33,143 nt of DNA from NCBI GenBank assembly GCA_017555765.1, contig JAFZFT010000075.1, positions 1 through 33,143 of the forward strand, written 5' to 3'. Made by a program: the position numbers and the translations under genes. Shown in pieces: positions 20,087 through 30,018 of this stretch; the first letter of the stretch is position 1; each line of letters starts with the position of its first letter. Source of the DNA: Clostridia bacterium. Its GTDB lineage: Bacteria; Bacillota; Clostridia; Oscillospirales; Acutalibacteraceae. Below the pieces are notes generated by a model that did not search any database, was not told the DNA's origin, and worked only from the letters and a program-made list of their open reading frames with translations.

Positions 20087-21364
20087 TTAAGAAAGGTTAA
20101 TTGAGCCTTCGCGGAAATATGCATTGTCAAAGCGGATATCAATATAACCCGTCTTTCCTGACACCTCCGGAGTTTCCATAACCTTGCTTGCGAGAGCAAT
20201 GCGTTTTTCGGTATCCTTGCACGAGCCGAGATAAATCATAATCTCACTTTCACCGTCAATGCAATACACTCTTACATTATCCTTATCCGAAACATTTACT
20301 GTTGCCTTGGGTATTACTCCCTCTTTTTCCAGTGCGGTTATGATATCTACTGCGAGATTATACTTTTCCGCTGTTTTTTCTGTAGGTACGAATGCGGTGC
20401 CTTCGGTATAGCTTTCCCAGCCGACACCGTACACTCTGAAGAGTCCGTCGGTGAGCTTCATACCTTCACCGTTACTGAGCACCTTGCCGTGTACATCAAG
20501 TACGACACTGCCCTTCTTATTGCTTAAAAGGTACTTTTCCTCTGTTGATGTAACCGTGAGTATAAGCTTATCGGGAAGCTTCTTTTTCATTTCGACACTG
20601 TGTATGTAAGGAAGTGCAGAAGAAACCTTCGCACTCACTTCAGCTTCATTGACAGAAAGCATATTGACGCCAATTTCAAGCTCTGCAGCAGATACAATTT
20701 CCTCATAGGTGTAAATACTCTCACCTTCAACTGTGATAACTCCTACGGGAGCACCCTTTGAATAGGTGTATACCCCTGCAAAAGCAAGAGCAAAAATAAG
20801 AAACACCACAATTATGATAATGTTCTGTCTGAGACGCTTCTTACGTTTATAATCCGCTCTTTCCTTACTGAGCTCTCCCGGAGATTTTCCACCCTTTAAT
20901 CCGTCATCGTAGTCACGCTCTGCCTTGCTGAGCTTCTGATGATTACGTACCTTTTCGGCGTTTCTCTGCTTACTGATAAAGTCATCACCAAGCTCCGAAA
21001 CAGGTCTGCCTTTGGGCGTTCTCGATTTACGGGGACTTTTTTTATTCTTCTTTTCTGAAGTCTTACCTTTTTTGCCGTCAACTTCTTTTTTTCTGCCTTC
21101 GGATATAAGACCCGTCTTCTTCGCTGAATCCTTGTCTGAAGGAGCTTTTTTCTTCGACGCAGACTTTTTCTGCTGAGGTGCGGACTTCTTCCTCGGTGAC
21201 TTTTCAGTATCAGCTGTTTTTTTCTCCTCATTCTTACCCGCACTTATGGGAGTCCACATATCTGAGGTTATATTTTTAGGGCCGTCAACCTTAGTGCTTC
21301 TACCCTTTCCGCTATCTGTGTATTTTCCGAAAGTTTCGGAAACACCCTTATTTTTATCTGCCAC
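20087..21364 (-). CDS. ftsQ: Cell division protein FtsQ/DivIB with a long basic N-terminal tail
   Basis: FtsQ/DivIB links the FtsL-DivIC complex to septal wall synthesis. The 425-residue product has a very Lys/Arg/Ser-rich cytoplasmic region (residues 1-180), one membrane helix (about 181-202), then the POTRA domain (PVGVITVEGESIYTYEEI onward) and the beta domain with KKLPDKLILTVTSTEEKYLL. The cytoplasmic tail is much longer than in typical DivIB. A longer reading starting at 21406 would overlap murA, but GTG at 21364 sits eight bases after AAAAGGAGG and is preferred. It follows murA by 31 bases and is the last gene before the separately transcribed ftsZ. Confidence 0.88.
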   Translation of the reverse strand: MADKNKGVSETFGKYTDSGKGRSTKVDGPKNITSDMWTPISAGKNEEKKTADTEKSPRKKSAPQQKKSASKKKAPSDKDSAKKTGLISEGRKKEVDGKKGKTSEKKNKKSPRKSRTPKGRPVSELGDDFISKQRNAEKVRNHQKLSKAERDYDDGLKGGKSPGELSKERADYKRKKRLRQNIIIIVVFLIFALAFAGVYTYSKGAPVGVITVEGESIYTYEEIVSAAELEIGVNMLSVNEAEVSAKVSSALPYIHSVEMKKKLPDKLILTVTSTEEKYLLSNKKGSVVLDVHGKVLSNGEGMKLTDGLFRVYGVGWESYTEGTAFVPTEKTAEKYNLAVDIITALEKEGVIPKATVNVSDKDNVRVYCIDGESEIMIYLGSCKDTEKRIALASKVMETPEVSGKTGYIDIRFDNAYFREGSINLS

Positions 21365-21395
21365 TGCGCCGACCTCCTTTTTAACTGCCGTTATA

Positions 21396-22664
21396 TTAAA
21401 TACCAACGAGAGTACGTCTTACAATATCCGCTCCCGTAAGTCTGAGATTTTCTTCTATTTTTTCATAGCCTCTGTCTATGTGACCGAGTCCCGTTATGAC
21501 TGTACGACCGTGGGCAGCAAGACCCGCAATAACGAGTGCCGCTCCCCCTCTTAAATCGGGGCACACTGCCTTCGCACCATGAAGGGATGAAACTCCGTCT
21601 ATGATGGCTATTTTGCCCTCAATTTTAATTTTTGCACCGAATCTTGCCAGCTCACTTACATGCTTGAAACGGCTTTCAAATATATTTTCAACTATTACGC
21701 TTGTCCCTCTTGCAACTGAAGCAACCGCCATAAAGGGTGCCTGTGCATCAGTCGGAAAGCCCGGATAAGGCATTGTCCTTATATCTCTCATAGCTCTCGG
21801 ACGCTTTTTCATTTCAAGAGTGACTCTTTTACTGTCCCCTTTTACCGTACAGCCTGAGCCTTCAAGTATGGGAAGTACGGAGCTGAAGTGCCTTACATCA
21901 ACATTGTTGAGTGTAAGCTCACCGCCCGCCGCCGCTCCTGCACAAAGGTAAGTAAGTGCAACGATTCTGTCGGGTATTACACTGTGTTCACAGCCGTGAA
22001 GAGACGAAGCACCGTCTATGATTATATCTCCGTCGTTGCCGACCTCTATATTGCATCCTGCAGAGCAGAGAAACCTTGCAAGGTCACTGATTTCCGGCTC
22101 TCTTGCACCGTTGTGTATAACTGTTCTGCCCGAAGAAAGAGCCGAAGCAAGGATAATATTCTCCGTTGCACCAACACTCGGAAAGGACAGACTTATTACA
22201 CGGTCCGTATTGCGCCTGGGCATTGAGCATACAATCTCACCCGAAACCTCCTCAATCTCTGCACCGAGCTTTCTCAGTGAGGTAAGGTGCAGATCGATGG
22301 GTCTCAGACCAATTTCACACCCGCCCGGAGAGGTAAGCATAGCCTTTCCTGTTCTTCCGAGTACAGAGCCGAGAAAAACTATGGATGAACGCATTTCCCT
22401 CATAAGAAATTCGGGAATTCTGTAGCCTGATACTCCTCTGGAATCAACGGTGACAGTATGATTGCTTCTTACTACTCTGCAGCCGAGATAACGCAGAATA
22501 CTCACCGCCGCATCGACATCACTCAGCAAGGGACAGTTGCGTATAACGCTTATTCCGTCAATAAGTACCGTAGCTGCAAGAATAGGCAGGGCACTGTTTT
22601 TTGAGCCCTGCACATCAATTTCTCCGCAAAGCTGTCTGCCGCCTTCTATGATAATGCTCTGCAT
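21396..22664 (-). CDS. murA: UDP-N-acetylglucosamine 1-carboxyvinyltransferase MurA
   Basis: MurA transfers enolpyruvate from phosphoenolpyruvate to UDP-GlcNAc, the first committed step of peptidoglycan synthesis. The 422-residue length is full. Lys22 and Asn23 are in GSKNSALP. The catalytic, fosfomycin-target Cys is residue 116 in SPGGCEIGLRP. Glu replaces the more usual Ala after this Cys. ATG at 22664 has only a weak ribosome binding site (GGGTGTG). It lies 67 bases after murG, in the position where ftsQ-proximal murA/murB genes occur in Clostridia. The window shows one copy; Firmicutes often carry a second. Confidence 0.96.
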   Translation of the reverse strand: MQSIIIEGGRQLCGEIDVQGSKNSALPILAATVLIDGISVIRNCPLLSDVDAAVSILRYLGCRVVRSNHTVTVDSRGVSGYRIPEFLMREMRSSIVFLGSVLGRTGKAMLTSPGGCEIGLRPIDLHLTSLRKLGAEIEEVSGEIVCSMPRRNTDRVISLSFPSVGATENIILASALSSGRTVIHNGAREPEISDLARFLCSAGCNIEVGNDGDIIIDGASSLHGCEHSVIPDRIVALTYLCAGAAAGGELTLNNVDVRHFSSVLPILEGSGCTVKGDSKRVTLEMKKRPRAMRDIRTMPYPGFPTDAQAPFMAVASVARGTSVIVENIFESRFKHVSELARFGAKIKIEGKIAIIDGVSSLHGAKAVCPDLRGGAALVIAGLAAHGRTVITGLGHIDRGYEKIEENLRLTGADIVRRTLVGI

Positions 22665-22731
22665 ATAATCACACCCTTCACCCTATGATATGCAAAAGGG
22701 CAAAAAAGAGTGATTTTTTTAAATTTTTTCG

Positions 22732-23850
22732 TTACTTTATAAGAGAAAGTACAATATCTGCTATCTGCTCCTTGGCATCGCTTACTGCCATAGCCTTAGC
22801 ATTTATTTCTATATCATTTCTGAGCTCATCGTCATTTACAAGTGAAAGGAAGAGCTCGTTCATTTTTTCCTTGGTAAGCTCCTTTTCCTCGATAACTCTT
22901 GCCGCATTCTTGTTTACAAGAGCCATCGCATTGTGGTACTGATGATTTTCGGAAACATTGGGTGAAGGAATAAGGATTGATGCCTTACCGAGAGCCTGAA
23001 GCTCTGAAAGTGAGCTTGCACCTGCACGGCAGATAACAAGGTCAGCGGCGGACATACATACATCCATATCACTTATGTATTCGCGTATTTCAACATTACT
23101 GCAGTTTTCTGTGTCAACACCCTTTTCCTTGAGCTTTTCGGGTACCCAGAGACCATACTGCCCCATAGCGTGAAGGAAGTATAAATCCTTATTGCCGCTA
23201 TGCTCGGAGATAAGGTCAACCATAGCGTTGTTTATGGTCATAGCACCGAGTGAGCCACCCATTGAAAGAATGAGCTTCTGATTATCCTTTATGCCGAGCT
23301 TTGCTCTGCTTATAGCTCTGTCTGCTCTGAGCATTTCACCTCTTACAGGAAGTCCTGTAACTGTTACAGGATTCTTTGCTTCGAGGTACTTTTCAGCCTC
23401 AGCGGCTGTGAGCATAACCCTGTCAACAACCTTAGCAAGTGCCTTGTTGGTAATACCCGGGTATGCATTCTGCTCGTGAATTGCAGTGGGAATACCCATT
23501 TTTGCCGCCATTCTTACAACGGGTCCGCTTACGTATCCGCCAAAGCCCACAACTACATCGGGATTGAAGGATTTAAGTATCTTCTTAACTCTGCCGTTAC
23601 ATGTAAGAAGGTACCAGATTGTAAGAAGGTTTCTGAAAATATTTACTATTGAGATTTTTCTCTGAAAGCCTGAAATTTTTATAGTTGTGAAATCAAAGCC
23701 TGCAGCAGGTACGAGTCTTGACTCCATTTTGTCCTTTGTGCCGACAAAAAGGATTTCTGCGTCGGGATATCTTTCCCTGACAACGCCCGCTACTGCAAGT
23801 GCAGGATTTATATGTCCTCCGGTACCGCCGGCGGCAAAAAGAATTTTCAT
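22732..23850 (-). CDS. murG: Lipid II synthase MurG
   Basis: MurG adds GlcNAc from UDP-GlcNAc to lipid I on the inner face of the membrane, giving lipid II. The 372-residue protein has the N-terminal GGTGGHINPALAV loop, GFGGYVSGPVV, HEQNAYPG, the second glycine loop SMGGSLGAMTIN, and the C-terminal nucleotide-sugar site with CRAGASSLSELQALGKASILIP. Length and motifs are normal. ATG at 23850 follows GGGGAGT. It follows ftsW by 26 bases within the dcw operon. Confidence 0.97.
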   Translation of the reverse strand: MKILFAAGGTGGHINPALAVAGVVRERYPDAEILFVGTKDKMESRLVPAAGFDFTTIKISGFQRKISIVNIFRNLLTIWYLLTCNGRVKKILKSFNPDVVVGFGGYVSGPVVRMAAKMGIPTAIHEQNAYPGITNKALAKVVDRVMLTAAEAEKYLEAKNPVTVTGLPVRGEMLRADRAISRAKLGIKDNQKLILSMGGSLGAMTINNAMVDLISEHSGNKDLYFLHAMGQYGLWVPEKLKEKGVDTENCSNVEIREYISDMDVCMSAADLVICRAGASSLSELQALGKASILIPSPNVSENHQYHNAMALVNKNAARVIEEKELTKEKMNELFLSLVNDDELRNDIEINAKAMAVSDAKEQIADIVLSLIK

Positions 23851-23876
23851 ATCTTTACTCCCCTTTTATATCTTTC

Positions 23877-25142
23877 TTATTCTTTTTCAAGTGATGAGCT
23901 TCTCGAAACGGAAAGCACTATGCCCATTTCACATAGCAGCACTATAAGAGCCGTACCGCCATAGCTGAAGAAGGGAAGAGCTATACCTGTATTCGGGAAA
24001 ATATCCGTTACAACACAGATGTTGATTATAACCTGCAGTGCTATCTGTATCATTATTCCCATTACGACAAGTGAACCGAAGTAATCACGGCTACGTCTTG
24101 CAATTACAAAGCCTCGCCAGATAAGTACGGCAAAAAGAAGAATTACAAGCACCGCACCGATAAAGCCTAATTCCTCGCAGATAACGGGGAAAATAAAGTC
24201 ATTCTGAGGCTCGGGAATATAAAGCTGCTTCTGTCTTGAATTGCCGAGACCTACACCGAAAAGACCGCCTGAACCGATAGCATACAGTCCGTTTACGGTC
24301 TGGTATCTGTCCCAGCTTCCGTTATCCTTTTCAAGCCATGCTGTTATTCTCGAAGCACCGAAGCCGCCGAGCTTTTCAAGTATTGAGGGATTGAGAAGTA
24401 CTATTGCGACAACTGCTGATATACCGACAGCAAGCCAAAAAAAGTACTTCTTTTTCGTACCGCTGAGCCACAGCATAAATACACCAAGAGCAAACATCAG
24501 TATTGTACACGAATAATGGCTTTCAAGGAAAATGAGTACACAGTAGCTGCCTATTACAAAAGCGGCAACAATACACGCTCTGAAGGGATTCCTTGCAAAG
24601 CCGAATATCTTTGCCTCGTACTTTGTAAGACCGTCAGCATTGGGGTCAAATTTTGCTAATTTATCCTTCGGAGCTCTCAATGGCTTCTGCAGTACACAAA
24701 GCACATATGCAAGAACAAGAATAAGTGAAAGCTTTGCAAACTCCGAGGGCTGAAGCTGAAATGAACCGCCGATTTCTATCCATCTTTTTTCGCTTTTACC
24801 TATGTTAAGTATAAGCGTCAGAATCAGTATAATAACTGTACCTACATAGGCGAGTACGGCGAAACGGCCGTTATAAAGCTTATAGTCAATCTTACTGAGT
24901 ACAAAAAGGCCGACAAAGCCGATTGCCGCATTTTTGAGCTGAGAATAAAACAGTGCATTTGCTCCGCCTCTGTTTGAAGCCGAATAGGCATATGATGCGG
25001 AATACATCATTATTATACCAAAGGTAAAAAGAAGAAGGATCGTGCAGGCAAAAATAAGATCGAAGCTGCCGCGCTGAACAATGTTCGTGGAAAATCTCCT
25101 GCGGGGATTTCTTCCTGCACCCTTAACCCTATTATCTGTCAT
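23877..25142 (-). CDS. ftsW: SEDS-family septal peptidoglycan polymerase FtsW
   Basis: SEDS proteins polymerise lipid II together with a class B penicillin-binding protein, here most likely the one at 27679. The 421-residue protein has ten predicted membrane helices after a basic N-terminus (about 1-28). The large external loop includes RITAWLEKDNGSWDRYQ. The SEDS signature NSRQKQLYIPEPQNDFIF, GEELGF-like CEELGFIGA and the last-helix FFSYGGTALI are visible. It could be named FtsW or SpoVE; position in the dcw cluster favours FtsW. ATG at 25142 follows AAAGGAGG. Confidence 0.95.
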   Translation of the reverse strand: MTDNRVKGAGRNPRRRFSTNIVQRGSFDLIFACTILLLFTFGIIMMYSASYAYSASNRGGANALFYSQLKNAAIGFVGLFVLSKIDYKLYNGRFAVLAYVGTVIILILTLILNIGKSEKRWIEIGGSFQLQPSEFAKLSLILVLAYVLCVLQKPLRAPKDKLAKFDPNADGLTKYEAKIFGFARNPFRACIVAAFVIGSYCVLIFLESHYSCTILMFALGVFMLWLSGTKKKYFFWLAVGISAVVAIVLLNPSILEKLGGFGASRITAWLEKDNGSWDRYQTVNGLYAIGSGGLFGVGLGNSRQKQLYIPEPQNDFIFPVICEELGFIGAVLVILLFAVLIWRGFVIARRSRDYFGSLVVMGIMIQIALQVIINICVVTDIFPNTGIALPFFSYGGTALIVLLCEMGIVLSVSRSSSLEKE

Positions 25143-25190
25143 ACTACGTTCCTCCTTTGAAGACTTCCTCTGAAGTCCGGTTTATATCTG

Positions 25191-26228
25191 TCAGATTACG
25201 GTATAGATAAGAACAATACCGATTGCTGAGCCGATTGTACTTACAAGTGTGAACACTGCAACAATTTTCTTTTCATTCCAGCCGCACATTTCAAAATGAT
25301 GGTGGATAGGTGCCATCTTGAACACCTTTTTCTTGCGGATTTTGATTGAGCCTATCTGAATAATATCTGATACTGCCTCAATTACGTATACGATACCTAC
25401 GGGAAGAAGAATGATGGGACATTCAATTGCATAGGCAAGGGCTACTATCATACCGCCAAGGAACATTGAGCCTGTATCGCCCATCATAACCTTTGCAGGA
25501 TAATGGTTCCAGATGATATAACCTGCACATGCGCCCGCAAGAGCCGCACCGAGGATGCCGATTGATGTGTTCTTCATCATAAGAGCCATAACAGTGAAGG
25601 CTACGCCTACAGGGATTGTAACGCTGCCGCAGAGACCGTCGATACCGTCGGTGAAGTTAACTGCATTGATAGCACCGTAAATTACACAGATGCCGAAGAT
25701 GAAGAAGAATATCATACCGGGGATTGTGTCAAGAGTAACAATACCGTAGAAGGGTATGTACATTCTTGTGCTGCCGCAAACAGCAAGCGATGCGAGATAA
25801 CCACCGATAATAAGCACCTGGGGAATTGTCTTCTGTATTTCAGTAAGACCTAAGTTTCTCTTTTTTACAACCTTTATATAGTCATCGGCAAAGCCTACAA
25901 GAGCAAACATCACAGCCATAAGCACGCCTGCAATAAGTCTTGTATACTGCTGATATTTTGTTTCGGCAAGGTCGCTGAAAACGTCGAAGCCGCCTAATTT
26001 ACAAGCCAGAAGAGCAACTACTGTTGCAACAATTGAGCCGATAATAAACATAATACCGCCCATTGTGGGTGTGCCCTGCTTTTTAGCGTGCCACTTGGGT
26101 CCTATATCGGTAAGAATATTCTGACCGAATTTCAGCTTGTGAAGTACGGGGATAAGGAAATATCCGAGTACGGCAGTAAGTCCGAAGGACACTGCAAGTG
26201 AAATTAAAATTGCTATAACCTCGTTCAT
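25191..26228 (-). CDS. mraY: Phospho-N-acetylmuramoyl-pentapeptide transferase MraY
   Basis: MraY transfers phospho-MurNAc-pentapeptide to undecaprenyl phosphate, making lipid I in the membrane. About ten helices are predicted in this 345-residue protein. The catalytic motifs are FADDYIKVVKKRN, NFTDGIDGLCG, MGDTGSMFLGG and the HHHFE motif near the end. An ATG at 26237 is in frame but lies within the Shine-Dalgarno AAAGGATG, so ATG at 26228 is chosen. It follows murE by 17 bases. The murF gene usually found between murE and mraY is missing. Confidence 0.97.
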   Translation of the reverse strand: MNEVIAILISLAVSFGLTAVLGYFLIPVLHKLKFGQNILTDIGPKWHAKKQGTPTMGGIMFIIGSIVATVVALLACKLGGFDVFSDLAETKYQQYTRLIAGVLMAVMFALVGFADDYIKVVKKRNLGLTEIQKTIPQVLIIGGYLASLAVCGSTRMYIPFYGIVTLDTIPGMIFFFIFGICVIYGAINAVNFTDGIDGLCGSVTIPVGVAFTVMALMMKNTSIGILGAALAGACAGYIIWNHYPAKVMMGDTGSMFLGGMIVALAYAIECPIILLPVGIVYVIEAVSDIIQIGSIKIRKKKVFKMAPIHHHFEMCGWNEKKIVAVFTLVSTIGSAIGIVLIYTVI

Positions 26229-26245
26229 AAAAAACATCCTTTCAA

Positions 26246-27667
26246 TTATACACCGCTGAGACAGTCAAGAACTATCTTCCTTTCATCGCAGGGTATCTTT
26301 TCCTCCCCTACTATCTGATAGGTTTCATGACCTTTTCCGCATAATAAAATAATATCATCCTTTTGAGCTGTTTTCAAGGCATATTCTATGGCTTTTGCTC
26401 TGTTTTTTTGTATATAGACGGGAATTTTTACTTTTTTCATCCCCTCAAGTATATCGTCTATGATTTTTTCAGGCTCTTCGGTACGCGGATTGTCACTTGT
26501 TACAACCGCAACATCACTGAATTTCGCTACGGTTTCGCCCATAAGAGCACGCTTACTTGTATCTCTGTCGCCACCGCAGCCGAAAACAGTTATTATTCTG
26601 TTTTTCCGAAAGCTTTTAAGGGACAGAAGAGTCTGTCTGAGACCGTCGGGAGTGTGTGCATAGTCTATTATGACACGGAAGGGAGCATTTATATTCATTA
26701 TCTCCATTCTGCCGCGTACTCCGTAAAAGCTTCTGAGCGCCGTTGCACAATCCTCAAGGGATATACCCGAGCCGGTTGCAACCGCTATTGCCGCCATAGA
26801 ATTCAGTACGTTGAATTCGCCCGGTATCTGAAGCTTTATTCTGTGTATCATACTGTCACCGACAACTGCATAATCAGTTACATTTTCATCGTACTTTATG
26901 CACTTAGCGGTAAAATCCGCCGCATCCTGCTTCGCTGAATAGGTAATTACCTTACCCTTTGAAGCAGCGATGAATTCTGCCGAAAAGAGGTCATCCTTAT
27001 TGATTACCGCTCTGTCGCACTGTGAAAACAGACTGAGCTTTGCGTTTTTGTAGTTTTCCACAGTACCATGAAAATCGAGATGATCCTCAGTGAGATTTGT
27101 GAAAACTGCCGCATCAAAGTGAAGTCCGTAAAGACGACCTTCGCTGAGCCCCTGAGAGGAAGCCTCCATTATACAGTACTCTGTACCGCTTTCGGCGATA
27201 TCATAAAACATTCTGTGCAGGGAGAAGCATTCGGGTGTGGTAAAATCTGCCTCGGCGCTCTCACCTGATATTATGTTTTCGACAGTGGATATAAGACTGC
27301 ATTTCTTTCCCGCCGCAGTAAATATACTGTAGAGCATTCCCGCTACAGTTGTTTTTCCGTTAGTACCTGTGACCGCTATAAGCCGCAATCTTCGGTGTGC
27401 ATCACCGAAAAAGGTACTGCATAAAAGCGCGTAGGTCTTTTTCGCATCGTCGACCGATATACATCTTTCGTTTTCGTATTCACCTTCGGCGATAACAAGC
27501 TCTGCCCCTCTTTTTAAAGCATCCTCTATATAGCATTCCGTTTTTTTTGAGCAGACGAAAACAGTACCCTTACCGCATTTGCGTGAGTCGTCTGTTATAA
27601 AGCTTATGTCTGCGTCCTGTCCTTTATACACTATATCTGTTGCTTTAAGTAAGCGGGAAATAAGCAT
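26246..27667 (-). CDS. murE: UDP-MurNAc-tripeptide synthetase MurE, meso-DAP type
   Basis: MurE adds the third amino acid to UDP-MurNAc-L-Ala-D-Glu in the cytoplasm. The 473-residue protein has the ATP loop TGTNGKTT near 109-116, ASSQGL, HLDFHG and the C-terminal SDNPRTEEP. DNPR is the meso-diaminopimelate selectivity motif, so the peptidoglycan should be the A1-gamma DAP type and not lysine type. ATG at 27667 follows ACGGAGGT. It sits 11 bases after the penicillin-binding protein gene. Confidence 0.96.
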   Translation of the reverse strand: MLISRLLKATDIVYKGQDADISFITDDSRKCGKGTVFVCSKKTECYIEDALKRGAELVIAEGEYENERCISVDDAKKTYALLCSTFFGDAHRRLRLIAVTGTNGKTTVAGMLYSIFTAAGKKCSLISTVENIISGESAEADFTTPECFSLHRMFYDIAESGTEYCIMEASSQGLSEGRLYGLHFDAAVFTNLTEDHLDFHGTVENYKNAKLSLFSQCDRAVINKDDLFSAEFIAASKGKVITYSAKQDAADFTAKCIKYDENVTDYAVVGDSMIHRIKLQIPGEFNVLNSMAAIAVATGSGISLEDCATALRSFYGVRGRMEIMNINAPFRVIIDYAHTPDGLRQTLLSLKSFRKNRIITVFGCGGDRDTSKRALMGETVAKFSDVAVVTSDNPRTEEPEKIIDDILEGMKKVKIPVYIQKNRAKAIEYALKTAQKDDIILLCGKGHETYQIVGEEKIPCDERKIVLDCLSGV

Positions 27668-27678
27668 AATTACCTCCG

Positions 27679-30018
27679 TCAGTCTACTGCTAAGTTCTCT
27701 TCTCTGAAATACACCGTAATACGGGTACCTGCATCTACATAACCTTCCGCTTTCACACTCTGTTTATATGCCGTTATTCCCGCTTTATCCGTAGGACCTG
27801 AGAAAATAACGTTTACTCCTGCCTCGTTGGCAAGTCTGTTCACCTGACTTACTCCGAGTCCCGTAAAGTCGGGCACCTGAACCTTCTGTGCCTCCATATC
27901 GTTTTCGGTGTAAAGAACTATAACACCGTTTTCGGGTATTACCTCACCCGCTGTGGGCACCTGAGAAATTACCTTGCCGCCGTTACCTACAACTCTTGTT
28001 GTAAAGCCACCGCTTGCCGCCGCAATCTTTGCCGATGAAACTTCCTGACCGATAAGTGAAGGAGTTGTACGGCTGATGGCTGCAAGCTCATCCGCAGTGT
28101 ACTGAGGCTCAACATTCATATAGTTAAGTGTAAGCTCCATAACCTCTTTGGCAATAGGTGCCGCAAGAACACCGCCGCCTCTGTAATCTCCCGGAGGGTC
28201 ATCGACACCGACGAGAATTGCAACCTGAGGGTCATCTGCAGGAGCAAAGCATACAAAGGAAGCAATATATACGTCCTCGGAATTTTTTTCGTCAAGCTTT
28301 TCAGCCGTTGCAGTCTTACCCGCAACTCTGTAGCCCGCAATGTATGCATTTTTACCGGTACCGCCTTCGACAACGGCCTCCATCATTGAGCGTACTGTTT
28401 CGGCAGTGCTTTCGGATATAACTCTGCGCTTTACGGTAGGCTCTGTTTCAGAAATTATGTTACCCTCACTGTCAACTATGCTCTTAACAAGGTAAGGCTG
28501 CATAAGGTTGCCGCCATTAGCTATTGCACAGGTTGCAGTTATAAGCTGTAAAGGACTGATTCGTACACTCTGACCGAAGGAGGTACTCGCAAGGTCAACG
28601 ATACTCATCTTATCAGGATTATGAACAACGGGATAAGCCTCATTTGCAACGTCTATGCCTGTTCTTTCATTGAAGCCGAAGGCATCAAAGTACTTACTGT
28701 AGGTCTCAACACCGAGTCTTTGTCCGATATCAATAAATACGGGGTTGCAGGAATTCATTAGACCCTTTGTGAAGGTCTGATGTCCGTGACCCGCAAGATT
28801 TGCACAATGATAGTTAATGTCTGCAACACGGTAAGAGCCGGTACAGTTGAAGGTTGAATTGAGATTTACAACGCCTTCCTCAAGAGCTGCCGCCGCAGTA
28901 AATATCTTGAAGGTTGAGCCCGGCTCATAGGTGCTTGTTACACAGAAGCTGTTCCATTGCTCGAAAAGAAGCTCAGAATACTTCTGACTGTATTCGGGAG
29001 TGCCCGGCTCAAGTCCCTCGAGTGCGCTTTTATCTGTGGTTTCAAGAAGAACTCGGGGATTGTTAAGATCGAAGTCTGGCTTGTCACTCATTGCAAGTAC
29101 TGCACCGGTATTTACATCCATAACGATACCGTAAACACCTGCCGCCTTCGTATCATCAAGAGCCTGATTAAGCGCGTTTTCAAGGTAGCCCTGAATATTC
29201 GCATCGATTGTTGAAACAACGCCGTTACCCTCAACTGCATCGAAATAGGTTTCGTATCCTGTTTCGAGAAGGTTGCCCTTGGCATCTTTTGCGGTAACAA
29301 CTCTTCCCGCTTCACCGCTGAGAGTGTTGTTATAGTAAAGCTCAAGACCTGTATCACCGTTATTATCTGCATTTACAACGCCGATAACCGTTGATGCAAA
29401 GTTATTGTTGGGATAGGTCCTTATACTGTCACTTTCATAGTAAAAATAGTTACTCGGATAAAACTTAAGTTTCTGATTTTTATCATTCTGCCAGAAATGC
29501 TCAGCTTCCTTGAACACCTCAAAGGTGAAGGGCTCACCGAAAAACTCCTCAAGCTCGCTTCTCATAGTAGCTGAAACTGCCTTCTTGATTCTGACGTACT
29601 GTCCGTTGGTGTTTCGGAGAAGATAATCCACATCTTCCTGCTTTACTGAGAGAATCTCTGCAATGTTAGATGATACATAAGCATAAAACTCCTCAAGCCT
29701 TTCGGGATATTTAGTAAAATCCTTTTTAATTTCAGCCGGGTTTGCACAAAGAATCCATGCAGAGGTGCTCGTTACAAGAGGAGTCATATTACAGTCGTAT
29801 ATTGTACCTCTGACCGCATCAATTGTACGGTCATAAAGCTGATTTCTCGCCGCCGCTTCTCTGTACTCATCACCATGAACAAGCATTATATAGCCTACTC
29901 TGCCGAGATTGAGCACCACAAAGCAAGCAAGCACGAAAGCAAGTACACCCTTACTGCGCTTGACAAAGCTGCTATCTGTTTTTCTTTTTACTCTATCCTT
30001 AAAAAGTACAAATTTCAC
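27679..30018 (-). CDS. Class B penicillin-binding protein with two PASTA domains (FtsI/SpoVD type)
   Basis: This transpeptidase cross-links septal or spore peptidoglycan with the SEDS partner FtsW. The 779-residue product has one N-terminal helix (about 24-45), a dimerisation domain with RGTIYD, and the transpeptidase domain with the nucleophile Ser368 in STFK, SCN at 423-425, and KTA at 568-570 where KTG is the rule. Two PASTA domains (about 651-706 and 715-772) end the protein, as in SpoVD and PBP2x. In-frame starts exist upstream (TTG 30057, ATG 30033), but GTG at 30018 has TGAGGTG seven bases ahead and is favoured; this is moderately sure. It follows ftsL by about 100 bases, the normal dcw position. 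Confidence 0.93.
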   Translation of the reverse strand: MKFVLFKDRVKRKTDSSFVKRSKGVLAFVLACFVVLNLGRVGYIMLVHGDEYREAAARNQLYDRTIDAVRGTIYDCNMTPLVTSTSAWILCANPAEIKKDFTKYPERLEEFYAYVSSNIAEILSVKQEDVDYLLRNTNGQYVRIKKAVSATMRSELEEFFGEPFTFEVFKEAEHFWQNDKNQKLKFYPSNYFYYESDSIRTYPNNNFASTVIGVVNADNNGDTGLELYYNNTLSGEAGRVVTAKDAKGNLLETGYETYFDAVEGNGVVSTIDANIQGYLENALNQALDDTKAAGVYGIVMDVNTGAVLAMSDKPDFDLNNPRVLLETTDKSALEGLEPGTPEYSQKYSELLFEQWNSFCVTSTYEPGSTFKIFTAAAALEEGVVNLNSTFNCTGSYRVADINYHCANLAGHGHQTFTKGLMNSCNPVFIDIGQRLGVETYSKYFDAFGFNERTGIDVANEAYPVVHNPDKMSIVDLASTSFGQSVRISPLQLITATCAIANGGNLMQPYLVKSIVDSEGNIISETEPTVKRRVISESTAETVRSMMEAVVEGGTGKNAYIAGYRVAGKTATAEKLDEKNSEDVYIASFVCFAPADDPQVAILVGVDDPPGDYRGGGVLAAPIAKEVMELTLNYMNVEPQYTADELAAISRTTPSLIGQEVSSAKIAAASGGFTTRVVGNGGKVISQVPTAGEVIPENGVIVLYTENDMEAQKVQVPDFTGLGVSQVNRLANEAGVNVIFSGPTDKAGITAYKQSVKAEGYVDAGTRITVYFREENLAVD

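Noticed and set aside
20083..20097. ACCTTT-AAG-AAAGGT palindrome at the end of ftsQ as a terminator
   Set aside because: The stem is only six mostly A-T/G-C pairs, it overlaps the stop codon, and no U tract follows on the minus strand.
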